Assembly (NCBI RefSeq): GCF_000812465.1
Contig: NZ_JWMA01000165.1
Span: 1-64,000, forward strand
From: Cupriavidus sp. IDO
Lineage (GTDB): Bacteria > Pseudomonadota > Gammaproteobacteria > Burkholderiales > Burkholderiaceae
Direction: 5' to 3'
Length of the DNA: 64,000 nt
Positions 1 through 8,275 of this stretch are shown here, piece by piece; the first letter of the stretch is position 1; each line of letters starts with the position of its first letter. Under the pieces are notes generated by a model. It was given only the letters and a program-made list of their open reading frames with translations. It was not told where the DNA came from and did no database searches. A program made the position numbers and the translations under genes.

Positions 1-43
1 ACGCACATGCGCACGGGTCGTTAAGTCTCGACCTTCTCGTTAC

Positions 44-104
44 ACCGTTCGGTTCCTGAGAAAGGACCTTAACTGAACGGCATTACACCCTCGGGTGCCC
101 TTTT
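44..104. other. Structured end of upstream intergenic region
   Basis: The first 126 bases hold no gene that I can support. Bases 46-51 (ccgttc) pair with 75-80 (gaacgg) around an inner imperfect stem. A small CACC/GGTG hairpin at 86-97 is followed by a short T run at 101-104, so a plus-strand transcript entering from the left could terminate here. The hairpins are visible, but a terminator role is only inferred because the stems are short. Confidence 0.25.
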
Positions 105-126
105 GCATGATCGGGCCAGCCCCGCC

Positions 127-1332
127 CTACAGCGCGCAGGTGCGGAAGCCGACAAACGCGAAGTCATCCTCCGGCAGCAGTGCCCAGCGCGCCCGCACGT
201 GACGCAGCCGCGCCGGACTGGCGAACGACACGCCCCGCACTGCCTGGTGCGTGACGAACCGGCTGACCAGATCCACGTCGGACGGACCGGCCGTGAAGCC
301 CGCATAGGGTTCGTATGGCGTGGCCGTCCACTCGCGCAACGCGCCCCACTGCAAGCCGCGGTTCTGCAAGGCGGCGAGTTCCCACTCCACTTCGGCCGGC
401 AGTCGCCGCCCGGCCCAGGCGCACCATGCCTGCGCCTCGAACAGCGTGACGTGGCGCACGGCCTCGTCGGGATTGAGCGTGCGTAGCGTGCCGAAGCGTT
501 CCACCATCCATGCACGCGATTCCGGATGCCGCGACCAGTAGCGCGGCGCCGAGCGCTCCTGCGTCATCAGCCATTGCCGCCCCGAGGCCGACCACCACGC
601 GGGATGCTCGTAGCCGCCGTCTTCGACGAACTCGAGGAACTGCGCGTTGCTGACCAGGGCGGCATCCATCTCGAATGCCGGCACGTAGGTCGGCTGCGGA
701 GGCCGCTCGTCGGGCTGCGCGTAGCCGTCGGCATCCGTCCAGCCCTGCGTGAAGCGTCCGCCCGGAAAATGCAGCGTGCCGCCCTGCCCGACCGATATCG
801 AGGGGCCCGGCGTGGCCGGTTCCGCGGGCGCCGTGCCGAGGGCCTGCAGCAGCGCGGCCACCTTCTCGGCCTGCGCATCTTCATGGAGCAGCGTGCGGCG
901 GAACGGATAGAGGGTGAGATCGTCGTCATCGGGCAGCAACGCCACGCGGCGCAGCACGCGATCGAGCACGTCGGCCGAATAGCGCTTGACCACCGCTACG
1001 TCCGGCAGCGCGATTTCCCAGCGTTCGTCGGGCCCGATGCGGTCGGCGTCGAACCATTCGTCGGCGCCGTCGAGCAGCGAGGGCTCGCTTGCCACCGGCA
1101 CCGGCACGCCGCCACGGTCCAGCTGGCGCACGCCGCGCAGGCACCACCATTCGGCATGCCAGGCGATATGCCCGAGCGTCCACAGCGGGGGATCGGCATC
1201 GTACTGGCGCGGCACGTCCCAGCCGCGGCGGGTCTGCCCGAAGGCCGCCAGCCATGCCAGCGTTCGGCTGCGAGCGTCAACCAGCGCCTGCGCAAGGCCC
1301 TCGCGCGGCAGGCGGCGTGCATCAGTCCACAT
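127..1332 (-). CDS. egtB: EgtB/SenA-like sulfoxide (or selenoxide) synthase with altered iron-ligand motif
   Basis: A 401-aa protein with an N-terminal DinB-like helical domain (about residues 10-160) and a C-terminal FGE-sulfatase/SUMF1 domain (about 180-401, ending GFRTCAL). Family members are non-haem iron enzymes that join a thiol (cysteine or gamma-glutamylcysteine) or, in SenA, a selenosugar to hercynine. The expected ligand pattern is one His in the LGHxAW motif and an HX3HXE motif. Here LGHIAWHAEW (H55, extra H59) is intact, but the second motif reads HEDAQAE (H150, Q154), so the second His is Gln. The gene lies downstream of egtD on the same strand, with a 151-bp gap. The ATG at 1332 was chosen because the SUMF/DinB homology begins just after it; in-frame ATGs at 1368 and 1383 are possible. 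Whether it is EgtB or SenA cannot be decided here, since senB and senC are not in the window. Confidence 0.8.
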   Translation of the reverse strand: MWTDARRLPREGLAQALVDARSRTLAWLAAFGQTRRGWDVPRQYDADPPLWTLGHIAWHAEWWCLRGVRQLDRGGVPVPVASEPSLLDGADEWFDADRIGPDERWEIALPDVAVVKRYSADVLDRVLRRVALLPDDDDLTLYPFRRTLLHEDAQAEKVAALLQALGTAPAEPATPGPSISVGQGGTLHFPGGRFTQGWTDADGYAQPDERPPQPTYVPAFEMDAALVSNAQFLEFVEDGGYEHPAWWSASGRQWLMTQERSAPRYWSRHPESRAWMVERFGTLRTLNPDEAVRHVTLFEAQAWCAWAGRRLPAEVEWELAALQNRGLQWGALREWTATPYEPYAGFTAGPSDVDLVSRFVTHQAVRGVSFASPARLRHVRARWALLPEDDFAFVGFRTCAL

Positions 1333-1483
1333 GGTTTTGCCACCGCTGAAGTAGAGATCGGGAAGCATGGAAAAGCCGCTCATCGGGATGATCCGTGCAA
1401 GGAAATAAGACGACGAGAACCGGCGCCGGGCCGCGGATGCGGCCGGCGCCTTGCGGGCATTATGACACCAGCCCGCCGCCGCT

Positions 1484-2572
1484 TCAGGCCCTGGCGTGGA
1501 ACACGGCAAACCAGCCGCGCGGGTCGGTCCAGTGCACGGGATCGTCAAACCCGGCGGCTTCCAGCAGCATCGCGAAATCCTCGGGCCTGTACTTGTAGGA
1601 ATCCTCGGTATGGATGCGCTCGCCGGCGGCGAACTCGCGCGCCCCGCCCGGCCAGTGCACGGTCACGTTGCGGCAGGCCTCGAGGTGCATCTGGATGCGC
1701 GACGCCTGACGGTCGAAGCTGGCCACGTGGCGCCAGTCCTCCAGCATGAAATCACTGCCGACGATGCGGTTGAGGTTACGCAGCACGTTGCGGTTGAATG
1801 CCGCGGTAACGCCAAGCGGATCGTCATAGGCGGCCACGAGCGTGGCTTCGTCCTTGTGCAGGTCCACGCCGATCAGCACGCCATCGCCGCGGCCGGCGGC
1901 GGCGCGCAGCCGCTGCAGCAGCCCGAGCGCGTCGAGCGGCGCGAAATTCCCGATGCTGGAGCCGGGATAGAAAAACAGGCGCCTGCCGCGCCTGACGCTC
2001 CTGGGCAGGTCGAACGTGCCGCACAGGTCGGCGCCGAGGCCCAGCATGGGGATGTCGGGGTTCTGCTGCTGCAGGCAGGAAAGCGTGCCGCGCAGGAACT
2101 CCACCGAGATATCCAGCGCCACGTACTGCGCCGGCCGCAGGCTGCCGAACAGCCGCGCCGCCTTCTCGCAGTTGCCGGCGCCGAGATCGATCAGCACGCA
2201 GCCGCTGCCGGAGCGCGCCGCGATGGCGGGGGCGGCGCTGGCAAAGATCGCGGCTTCGGTGCGGGTCGGGTAGTACTCGGGCAGGTCGGTGATGGCCTCG
2301 AACAGGCGCGAGCCGAGTACATCGTAGAAGAACTTCGGGCTGATGCTGGCCTGGGGCTGGCTCAGTCCTTCCAGCACCTGGACACGCAGGGCGCCGCTGT
2401 CTTCGTGGTACTGCTGGACGAATTCCGGCTCAAGGGCGGCTCGCCGCGCATGGCCGTTGGCAACACTGACCAGTTCCGGCGGCGCTGCATGTTCGTCGTG
2501 GTGGTTGAGGCTGGTGTGATTGGCTTGCGAGTGGGGGCGGTTGAGGTTGAGAGGGCTCGGGACAGCCGGCAT
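1484..2572 (-). CDS. egtD: L-histidine N-alpha-methyltransferase (hercynine synthase)
   Basis: A 362-aa SAM-dependent methyltransferase that trimethylates histidine to hercynine, the first step towards ergothioneine or selenoneine. The SAM-binding loop LIDLGAGNCEKA, the FFYPGSSIGNF segment and the ESYKY-like EDSYKYRPEDF segment are all typical of EgtD. The first 45 residues are a weakly conserved Asn/His-rich extension. The ATG at 2572 is supported by an AAGGAAA ribosome site 7-8 bases upstream. It precedes the EgtB-like gene, so the pair forms a minimal two-gene pathway. No EgtA, EgtC or EgtE gene is visible, which suits the variant that uses cysteine directly or a selenium donor (inference). 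Confidence 0.92.
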   Translation of the reverse strand: MPAVPSPLNLNRPHSQANHTSLNHHDEHAAPPELVSVANGHARRAALEPEFVQQYHEDSGALRVQVLEGLSQPQASISPKFFYDVLGSRLFEAITDLPEYYPTRTEAAIFASAAPAIAARSGSGCVLIDLGAGNCEKAARLFGSLRPAQYVALDISVEFLRGTLSCLQQQNPDIPMLGLGADLCGTFDLPRSVRRGRRLFFYPGSSIGNFAPLDALGLLQRLRAAAGRGDGVLIGVDLHKDEATLVAAYDDPLGVTAAFNRNVLRNLNRIVGSDFMLEDWRHVASFDRQASRIQMHLEACRNVTVHWPGGAREFAAGERIHTEDSYKYRPEDFAMLLEAAGFDDPVHWTDPRGWFAVFHARA

Positions 2573-2837
2573 GACATTTCCTTGTGAAAGTGGATGGTCA
2601 CTGCGTGATTCCCTAAAGCGGCTGCGCTCTGCATGTCGTGCGCGCCACGGCAACCGGGATGCGCCGCTGTGCCGTCCGGGACGCATCGGCCGGATGCCGA
2701 TCTTCAAGCATAGGTGCAACCGGCCGATCGTGCTTGCTGCAATGCGGGCGGAATGACCGGAAAATGTGGATCAAGATCCATTTCGCCTGCCGCACGTCGG
2801 TGTCTTTCCCGATGCGGCAAAGTTGCCACTCTTCGTT
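2573..2837. other. Intergenic region upstream of egtD
   Basis: There is no convincing gene in these bases. A palindrome TGGATC-aa-GATCCA lies at 2767-2780 and could be a regulator site between the divergent egtD and terC units. I could not place a clear minus-strand promoter for egtD. Confidence 0.3.
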
Positions 2838-2843
2838 TATAAT
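2838..2843 (+). promoter_or_regulatory. -10 element of terC leader transcript
   Basis: A perfect TATAAT lies about 35 bases upstream of the conserved riboswitch start. The bases 17 upstream are a poor -35 match. The position gives a short lead-in to the aptamer. Confidence 0.55.
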
Positions 2844-2875
2844 CCGCCCCAACGCGGCCGCTTGCGGTCGCGTCC

Positions 2876-3022
2876 CTTCAAAGGGGAGTAGCTCCGGGGC
2901 TCCAAGCCCTTAGCACAATCGTCATTCCGAGACTGACGTCTCCGGTTGTGCTGACACTGGCGCGCATACCGCGCCGGCTGTCGAGCAAGACCTTTGCAAC
3001 CTGGATTCATGGTTTGCAAAGG
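2876..3022 (+). ncRNA. yybP-ykoY manganese riboswitch upstream of terC
   Basis: The class hallmarks are present: AAGGGGAGTAGC at 2881-2892 near the 5' side and GAGCAAGACC at 2983-2992 at the 3' side, closed by CAAAGG (2879-2884) pairing with CCTTTG (2991-2996). The 3' arm of this P1 helix is reused: CCTTTGCAA (2991-2999) is also complementary to TTGCAAAGG (3014-3022). A second hairpin with loop 3002-3010 can therefore form only when P1 is open. No T run follows the second hairpin, so control of terC is more likely at translation or through Rho than by simple intrinsic termination (inference). This class senses Mn2+, and terC-family exporters are classic targets. Confidence 0.88.
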
Positions 3023-3100
3023 CGGCCCCACCCTCCCGTGCTCCGTGTCTCCAGGCGAACCAAACGTGCCCTTGCGGCTATTCGTACCTGAGGAGAGTTC

Positions 3101-3799
3101 ATGGAGTGGTTTACCGATCTGTTCACGATGCAGTTCCTGACGGCGCTGCTGTCCATCGTTGTCATTGACCTGGTGCTGGCCGGCGACAATGCCATCGTGA
3201 TCGCGCTGGCGGCGCGCAACCTGCCGCCGCACCTGCAAAAGAAGGCCATTGTCTGGGGCACCATCGGTGCCGTGGTTGTCCGCTCGGCCATGACGATCGG
3301 CGTGGTCTGGTTGCTCCAGATCCCCGGCCTGCTGCTGGTCGGCGGCATGGCGCTGGTGTGGATTGCCTACAAACTGCTGTCCGACGAAGGTAATGGCGAC
3401 GAGCATGGCGCCGGTGCTTCCACGCTGTTCGGCGCGATGAAGACCATCATCATCGCCGACGCCGTGATGGGCGTTGACAACGTGCTGGCCGTTGCCGGCG
3501 CCGCCCACGGCAGCTTCCTGCTGGTGGTGCTGGGCCTGCTGATCAGCATCCCCATCGTGGTGTGGGGCTCGAGCCTGGTGCTCAAGCTGATGTCGCGCTT
3601 CCCGGCCATCATCTACGCGGGTGCCGGCGTGCTGGCCTTCACCGCGGTCAAGATGATCGTGCACGAGCCGCTGGTCAAGGCGTTCTTCGAAGCCAACCCG
3701 GTGATCAACTGGGGCCTGTACGTGCTGATCATCGGCGGCGTGCTGGGTGCCGGATACCTGGTGCAAAAGCGCCGCGTGACGATGGCGGAAAGCCACTAA
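3101..3799 (+). CDS. TerC-family integral membrane protein, probable manganese exporter
   Basis: A 232-aa polytopic membrane protein of the TerC/YjbE/YkoY group. Two inverted-repeat halves each carry an acidic membrane motif: DLVLAGDN (D23, D29, N30) in the first and ADAVMGVDN in the second. Such residues are thought to bind the metal. Relatives (Alx, MeeF/MeeY) export Mn2+, and the Mn-type riboswitch directly upstream supports that role here. A GAGGAG ribosome site sits before the ATG. The gene is monocistronic, with hairpins behind it. Confidence 0.9.
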   Translation: MEWFTDLFTMQFLTALLSIVVIDLVLAGDNAIVIALAARNLPPHLQKKAIVWGTIGAVVVRSAMTIGVVWLLQIPGLLLVGGMALVWIAYKLLSDEGNGDEHGAGASTLFGAMKTIIIADAVMGVDNVLAVAGAAHGSFLLVVLGLLISIPIVVWGSSLVLKLMSRFPAIIYAGAGVLAFTAVKMIVHEPLVKAFFEANPVINWGLYVLIIGGVLGAGYLVQKRRVTMAESH

Positions 3800-3810
3800 G
3801 GCAGCTGCGA

Positions 3811-3876
3811 GCCGGGGCGATGCCCCGGCCTTCCGACGGGCCGCCTCCCACCCGGGAGAGCGGCCCGTTCGCTTTT
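3811..3876 (+). terminator. Tandem hairpins ending terC
   Basis: A first hairpin GCCGGGGC...GCCCCGGC spans 3811-3829. It is followed by CGGGCCGC (3837-3844) pairing with GCGGCCCG (3860-3867) and then TTCGCTTTT, a good intrinsic terminator. Confidence 0.7.
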
Positions 3877-3887
3877 CCGCGATGGGA

Positions 3888-3893
3888 TAAAAT
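3888..3893 (+). promoter_or_regulatory. Probable -10 of thyA-folA
   Basis: TAAAAT within gGATAAAATGC lies 57 bases before the thyA ATG. No strong -35 hexamer is seen. Confidence 0.4.
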
Positions 3894-3950
3894 GCCACCC
3901 TTGCGTGCATTCGCACCCTTCCAACGTCACATTTCCCTGCGCCCGCGCCG

Positions 3951-4745
3951 ATGAAACAGTACCTCGACTTCATGCGCCATGTGTACGAGCATGGCACCGA
4001 AAAGGCCGACCGCACCGGCACCGGCACGCGCTCGGTGTTCGGCTACCAGATGCGCTTCGACCTGCGCGAAGGCTTTCCGGTGGTCACCACCAAGAAGCTG
4101 CACCTGAAGTCGATCATCCTCGAACTGCTCTGGTTCCTGCAGGGCTCGACCAACGTCCGCTGGCTGCAGGAAAACGGTGTCAGCATCTGGGACGAATGGG
4201 CCGACGAAAACGGCGAGCTGGGGCCGGTCTATGGTTCGCAGTGGCGCTCCTGGCCCACGCCCGACGGCGGCCACATCGACCAGATCACGGACCTGCTGAA
4301 CCAGATCCGCGCCAACCCGGATTCGCGCCGCCTGATCGTGTCGGCCTGGAACGTCGCGGACATTCCGCGCATGAAGCTGCCGCCCTGTCACGCGTTCTTC
4401 CAGTTCTACGTGGCCGATGGCCGGCTGTCGTGCCAGCTCTACCAGCGCAGCGCCGACATCTTCCTGGGCGTGCCCTTCAACATCGCCAGCTATGCGCTGC
4501 TGACGCACATGATCGCGCAGCAGACCGGGCTGGAGGTGGGCGACTTCATCTGGACCGGCGGCGACTGCCACATCTACAGCAACCACTTCGAGCAGGTGCA
4601 GACCCAGCTTTCGCGCGACCCGCTGCCGCTGCCGCAGCTGAAGATCGCACGCAAGCCCGACAGCATCTTCGACTACCGCTACGACGACTTCGAGCTGGTG
4701 GGCTACCAGTCGCACGCGGCCATCAAGGCGCCGGTGGCCGTATGA
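3951..4745 (+). CDS. thyA: Thymidylate synthase
   Basis: A 264-aa protein, exactly the length of the E. coli enzyme. It methylates dUMP to dTMP with 5,10-methylene-THF, releasing dihydrofolate. The nucleophile lies in [10 protein letters not shown] (Cys146), and the RRLIVSAWN and folate/dUMP-binding [17 protein letters not shown] segments are conserved. Its stop codon overlaps the folA start (ATGA), so the dihydrofolate it makes is recycled by the next gene product. Confidence 0.98.
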   Translation: MKQYLDFMRHVYEHGTEKADRTGTGTRSVFGYQMRFDLREGFPVVTTKKLHLKSIILELLWFLQGSTNVRWLQENGVSIWDEWADENGELGPVYGSQWRSWPTPDGGHIDQITDLLNQIRANPDSRRLIVSAWNVADIPRMKLPPCHAFFQFYVADGRLSCQLYQRSADIFLGVPFNIASYALLTHMIAQQTGLEVGDFIWTGGDCHIYSNHFEQVQTQLSRDPLPLPQLKIARKPDSIFDYRYDDFELVGYQSHAAIKAPVAV

Positions 4746-5242
4746 CACTGCTGACGCTGATCGTTGCCAAGGCCCGCAACGGCACCATCGGCCGCGACAA
4801 CGCGCTGCCGTGGCGCCTGCCGGAGGACCTCGCCCACTTCAAGCGCACCACCATGGGCGCGCCCGTCATCATGGGTCGCAAGACCTGGGATTCGATCGGG
4901 CGGCCGCTGCCGGGGCGCCGCAATATTGTGGTCAGCCGCAATCCGGCGCTGAAGATCGAGGGCGCGGAAGTGGCCGCCTCGCTCGAAGATGCGCAGCGGC
5001 TGTGCGTGGGCGTGGAACAGGTATTCCTGATCGGCGGCGCCCAGCTCTATGCCGAGGCCCTGCCGAGCGCCGACCGGCTGGTGGTGACGGAGATCGATGC
5101 GAACGTGGAAGGCGACGCCTTCTTTCCGGCGATCGACCGCACCTTGTGGCTGGAGACATCGCGCGAGGTGCATCGCTCGGAAGCGAACGGCTTCGACTAC
5201 GCCTTTGTGCAGTACGACCGGCCGCCCTCGGGCGAGGAGTAA
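4742..5242 (+). CDS. folA: Dihydrofolate reductase
   Basis: A 166-aa enzyme that reduces dihydrofolate to tetrahydrofolate with NADPH. The active-site segment [16 protein letters not shown] carries the proton-donor Asp (Asp29). NADPH-binding [17 protein letters not shown] and IGGAQLY are typical. The ATG at 4742 overlaps the thyA stop by four bases, indicating translational coupling. Confidence 0.97.
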   Translation: MTLLTLIVAKARNGTIGRDNALPWRLPEDLAHFKRTTMGAPVIMGRKTWDSIGRPLPGRRNIVVSRNPALKIEGAEVAASLEDAQRLCVGVEQVFLIGGAQLYAEALPSADRLVVTEIDANVEGDAFFPAIDRTLWLETSREVHRSEANGFDYAFVQYDRPPSGEE

Positions 5243-5472
5243 GGCGCGGTCAGCAAGATTCATCGCCGATTTGTGGGCAGGGGTTTTGGAGGGGCTATTG
5301 CTGACGGGCCTGAGGGTAGTGGCTGCGGGTTGGCTGCTGTCGAAGGTCGACGGCCCCGTTTCGCCCTGCCGGGCGAGTTCCTTTCTGGCGCCGTCAGAAA
5401 GGAGGTCGCCGGCTACGCCGGCGAAACAGCAGAGCCTCCAAGAACCCAATCCCCCAATCCGGCGAAGAACCA
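5243..5472. repeat. Palindrome-rich intergenic stretch, possible dispersed repeat
   Basis: There is no credible gene here. Three short perfect palindromes follow one another: TCGCCC/GGGCGA (5361-5376), CCTTTCTG/CAGAAAGG (5380-5402) and TCGCCGGC/GCCGGCGA (5406-5424). This regular build looks like a small intergenic repeat element. Copy number cannot be judged from one window. Confidence 0.35.
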
Positions 5473-5473
5473 C

Positions 5474-5500
5474 AAAAAAGCAGGTGCACACGGCACCTGC
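5474..5500 (-). terminator. Intrinsic terminator downstream of pmbA
   Basis: Read on the minus strand, GCAGGTG and CACCTGC (5494-5500 and 5480-5486) form a 7-bp stem with a 7-base loop, followed by six T residues (complement of 5474-5479). It ends the pmbA transcript, although the larger palindrome at 5523-5564 lies in between. Confidence 0.6.
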
Positions 5501-5522
5501 TCAGATTGCCAGACAAAGATCA

Positions 5523-5564
5523 AACTGCCCGTCATTCCCGCTCAGGCGGGAATGACGGGCAGTT
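5523..5564. repeat. Perfect 19-bp inverted repeat (REP-like)
   Basis: The arms 5523-5541 and 5546-5564 are perfect complements around the loop tcag. The core is GTCATTCCCGC/GCGGGAATGAC, a theme common in intergenic palindromic repeats of beta- and gammaproteobacteria. It sits between the pmbA stop and its likely terminator. Confidence 0.6.
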
Positions 5565-5590
5565 AGGCCTTACGACATTTCGGCGTCCGC

Positions 5591-6973
5591 TCAATTCCCC
5601 GCAATCGTCATCTGCTCGATCAGGATCGAGCCGGTTTCCTTGGTGCCGCGCACCAGCGAATCGGCGCCCACGGCAACGATCTTGTGGAACATCTCGGCCA
5701 TATTGCCGGCGATGGTGATCTCTTCCACCGGATACTGGATCTCGCCGTTCTCCACCCAGTAGCCCGACGCGCCGCGCGAGTAGTCGCCCGTCACGTAGTT
5801 GACGCCCTGCCCCATCAGTTCTGTCACCAGCAGGCCGGTCCCGAGCTTCTTCAGCATGCCGCGGAAATCGTCGCCCGGCTGGGTCAGCTTGCTCGACAGC
5901 GTCAGGTTGTGCGAGCCGCCGGCGTTGCCCGTGGTCTGCATGCCCAGCTTGCGCGCCGAGTAGGTCGACAGGAAGTAGCCCTCGACCACGCCGTCGCGCA
6001 CCACGTCGCGCGCCTGCGTGCGCACGCCTTCTTCGTCGAACGGTGCGCTACCCATCGCACCGGGCACGTGCGGTTGCTCGTGGATCTGGATATGCGGCGC
6101 AAACGCGGCCTTGCCGAGCGTGTCGTAGAGGAAGGTGGACTTGCGGTACAGCGCGCCGCCCGACACCGCCTGCACGAACGCGCCGAGCAGGCCGGCGGCC
6201 AGCGGGGCCTCGAACAGTACCGCGCAGCGGCGGGTGGAAAGCTTGCGCGCGTTCAGGCGGGCCAGCGCGCGCTCGGCGGCGTAGCGGCCGATGTCCTCGG
6301 GCACGGCCAGTGCCAGCGGCGAACGCTTGGACGAATACCAGTCGTCGCGCTGCATGCCGCCGCCGGTGCCGGCGATCGGCGCGCACGAAATGAAGTGGCG
6401 CGAGTATGGATAGCCGCCCAGGAAGCCGCGCGAGGTCGCCAGCACGAACTGCGAATGCTGCGCCGACACACTGGCACCGTCGCTGTTGCGGATGCGCGGC
6501 GATACCTCGAAGGCGGCAGCCTCGGCGCGACGCGCGATGTCGATGGCGGCCTCGGCGTCGATGTTCCAGGGGTGGAACAGGTCCAGGTCGCGCGGGGCAC
6601 GCTCCAGCAGTTCCTCCTCGGCCAGCCCGGCGCAGTCGTCCTCCGCCGTGAAGCGGGCGATGTTGTAGGCTGCCTCGGCGGTGGCGCGCAGCGCTGCCGG
6701 CGAAAAATCCGAGGTGCTGGCATTGCCGCGCCGCTTGCCGATCATCACCGTCACCCCCACGACCTTGTCGCGGTTCTGCTCGATGGTTTCCACCTGCCCC
6801 TTGCGGACCGAAACCGACAGGCCGCTGCCCTCGGAGATCTCGGTGGCGGCATCGGTCGCCCCCAGTTCGCGTGCCACACGCAGCACATCGGCGGCCATCT
6901 CGCCGAGCTGGGCCTGGGTGTAAGTGAAGTGCGCGGTCTGTTCTGCGATCTGGTCCATGCTGGGCGGCGTCAT
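5591..6973 (-). CDS. pmbA: Metalloprotease PmbA/TldE
   Basis: A 460-aa protein of the U62 family. With TldD it forms a heterodimeric protease that trims peptides such as microcin precursors and degrades the CcdA antitoxin; the TldE/PmbA subunit itself lacks the catalytic zinc site. Conserved stretches include the Gly-rich NAGGSHNLTL and YSRGASGYWVENGEI near the C-terminus. The start could be the ATG at 6973 (MTPPS), used here, or 6958 (MDQIAEQ); neither has a strong ribosome site. It is transcribed away from yjgA, with about 40 bases between the genes. Confidence 0.93.
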   Translation of the reverse strand: MTPPSMDQIAEQTAHFTYTQAQLGEMAADVLRVARELGATDAATEISEGSGLSVSVRKGQVETIEQNRDKVVGVTVMIGKRRGNASTSDFSPAALRATAEAAYNIARFTAEDDCAGLAEEELLERAPRDLDLFHPWNIDAEAAIDIARRAEAAAFEVSPRIRNSDGASVSAQHSQFVLATSRGFLGGYPYSRHFISCAPIAGTGGGMQRDDWYSSKRSPLALAVPEDIGRYAAERALARLNARKLSTRRCAVLFEAPLAAGLLGAFVQAVSGGALYRKSTFLYDTLGKAAFAPHIQIHEQPHVPGAMGSAPFDEEGVRTQARDVVRDGVVEGYFLSTYSARKLGMQTTGNAGGSHNLTLSSKLTQPGDDFRGMLKKLGTGLLVTELMGQGVNYVTGDYSRGASGYWVENGEIQYPVEEITIAGNMAEMFHKIVAVGADSLVRGTKETGSILIEQMTIAGN

Positions 6974-7002
6974 CAAAAGTTCAAGCGGCAATCATAGCAA
7001 GA

Positions 7003-7008
7003 TAAAAT
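7003..7008 (+). promoter_or_regulatory. -10 element of yjgA-mog, possibly leaderless
   Basis: TAAAAT lies 17 bases after TTCAAG (6980-6985). Transcription from it would begin around 7014-7016, at the second ATG of yjgA. Confidence 0.45.
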
Positions 7009-7015
7009 GCCGCCT

Positions 7016-7621
7016 ATGACGCGAAATTCCCGTAACTCCTCCGGCTCCCGCTTCCCCGGTGCATTTTCCCCGGAACCGGATGCCGACGAACCCAAAAGCA
7101 AGTCGCAGAAGAAGCGCGACATGACCGCCCTGCAGGACCTTGGCGTCGAGCTCGAAGCGCTGGCCAAGGACCGCCTGGCGCGCGTACCGATGCCCGAGAC
7201 CCTGGAAGACGCCATCCGCGAGGCCCGCCGCATCACCAGCCATGAGGGCAAGCGCCGCCAGATGCAGTATGTCGGCAAGATCATGCGTGGCCTGGACGAC
7301 GACGAAGTCGAGGCGATACGCGCCGCGCTGGAAGGCTTCAAGGGCACCAGCAAGGCCGAGACCGCACGCATGCACCTGATCGAGCGCTGGCGCGAGCTGC
7401 TGCTGGCCGACGATGCGGCGCTGACCCGCTTCCTGAGCGAGCACCCGAGCGCGGACGTGCAGGCGCTGCGCAATATCATCCGCAACGCGCGCAAGGAGAA
7501 GGAGCAGGCCAAGCCGCCGCGCTACTTCCGCGAACTGTTCCAGGCCATCAAGACGGCGCTCGACGCCACCGATGGCCATGCTGCCGATGAACAAGCCCCT
7601 TCCCCGGAGCCCGAAGCATGA
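7016..7621 (+). CDS. yjgA: Ribosome-associated protein YjgA/DarP (DUF615)
   Basis: A protein of 201 aa (204 if the ATG at 7007 is used). The family is highly charged and helical, binds the 50S precursor and promotes late assembly of the peptidyl-transferase centre. Conserved parts are [17 protein letters not shown] and [13 protein letters not shown] in the N-terminal half; the C-terminal tail is acidic. The ATG at 7016 is preferred because the -10 hexamer overlaps the earlier ATG. Its stop overlaps the mog start (ATGA). Confidence 0.9.
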   Translation: MTRNSRNSSGSRFPGAFSPEPDADEPKSKSQKKRDMTALQDLGVELEALAKDRLARVPMPETLEDAIREARRITSHEGKRRQMQYVGKIMRGLDDDEVEAIRAALEGFKGTSKAETARMHLIERWRELLLADDAALTRFLSEHPSADVQALRNIIRNARKEKEQAKPPRYFRELFQAIKTALDATDGHAADEQAPSPEPEA

Positions 7622-8256
7622 CGCAGACCCTCCACCCGATCGCCCGCAACCACCCTGACGAGCTGGTCGTCGGCTTTGTCTCGATCTCGGACCGCGCCTC
7701 GGCCGGCACCTACCAGGACGAAGGCATCCCGGCGCTGCGCGAGTGGTTCGGCCGTACGCTGACCTCGCCCTGGCAAGGCGTGGAACGCCTGATTCCCGAT
7801 GAACAGGCCCAGATCTCGCGCACGCTGATCGAACTGGTCGACGTCGCCGGCTGCGACCTCGTGCTGACCACCGGCGGCACCGGCCCCGCGCGGCGCGATG
7901 TCACGCCGGAAGCCACGCTGGCCGTGGCCACCAAGGAAATGCCCGGATTCGGCGAGCAGATGCGCCAGATCAGCCTGAATTTCGTGCCGACCGCGATCCT
8001 GTCGCGCCAGGTGGCCGTGATCCGCGAAACCGCCAGCCGGGCGGCGCTGATCATCAACCTGCCGGGCCAGCCGCGTGCCATCCGCGAAACGCTGGAAGGC
8101 CTGCGCGACGCCGACGGCAAGGCGGTCGTGCAAGGCATCTTTGCCGCGGTGCCGTATTGCATCGACCTGATCGGCGGGCCCTACATGGAAACCGACGAGG
8201 CTGTGGTCAAGGCCTGGCGGCCCAAGAACGCCATTCGTACCAGGCCGGCTGCCTGA
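7618..8256 (+). CDS. mog: Molybdopterin adenylyltransferase
   Basis: A 212-aa MoaB/Mog-family protein that activates molybdopterin with ATP before molybdate insertion. The nucleotide-binding motif [16 protein letters not shown] and the SISDRAS entry motif are present. The length and C-terminal extension (ending around [13 protein letters not shown]) fit Mog rather than the shorter MoaB. It is coupled to yjgA by a 4-base overlap. Confidence 0.92.
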   Translation: MTQTLHPIARNHPDELVVGFVSISDRASAGTYQDEGIPALREWFGRTLTSPWQGVERLIPDEQAQISRTLIELVDVAGCDLVLTTGGTGPARRDVTPEATLAVATKEMPGFGEQMRQISLNFVPTAILSRQVAVIRETASRAALIINLPGQPRAIRETLEGLRDADGKAVVQGIFAAVPYCIDLIGGPYMETDEAVVKAWRPKNAIRTRPAA

Positions 8257-8275
8257 TGACGCCAGCGCCAGGGGC

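Noticed and set aside
2767-2780. TGGATC-aa-GATCCA as an FNR/ANR box
   Set aside because: The half-sites do not fit TTGAT-N4-ATCAA; it is kept only as an unassigned palindrome.
5097-5566. Frames running from the end of folA into the palindrome-rich gap
   Set aside because: They overlap folA in another frame and continue through hairpins; more likely repeat DNA than protein.
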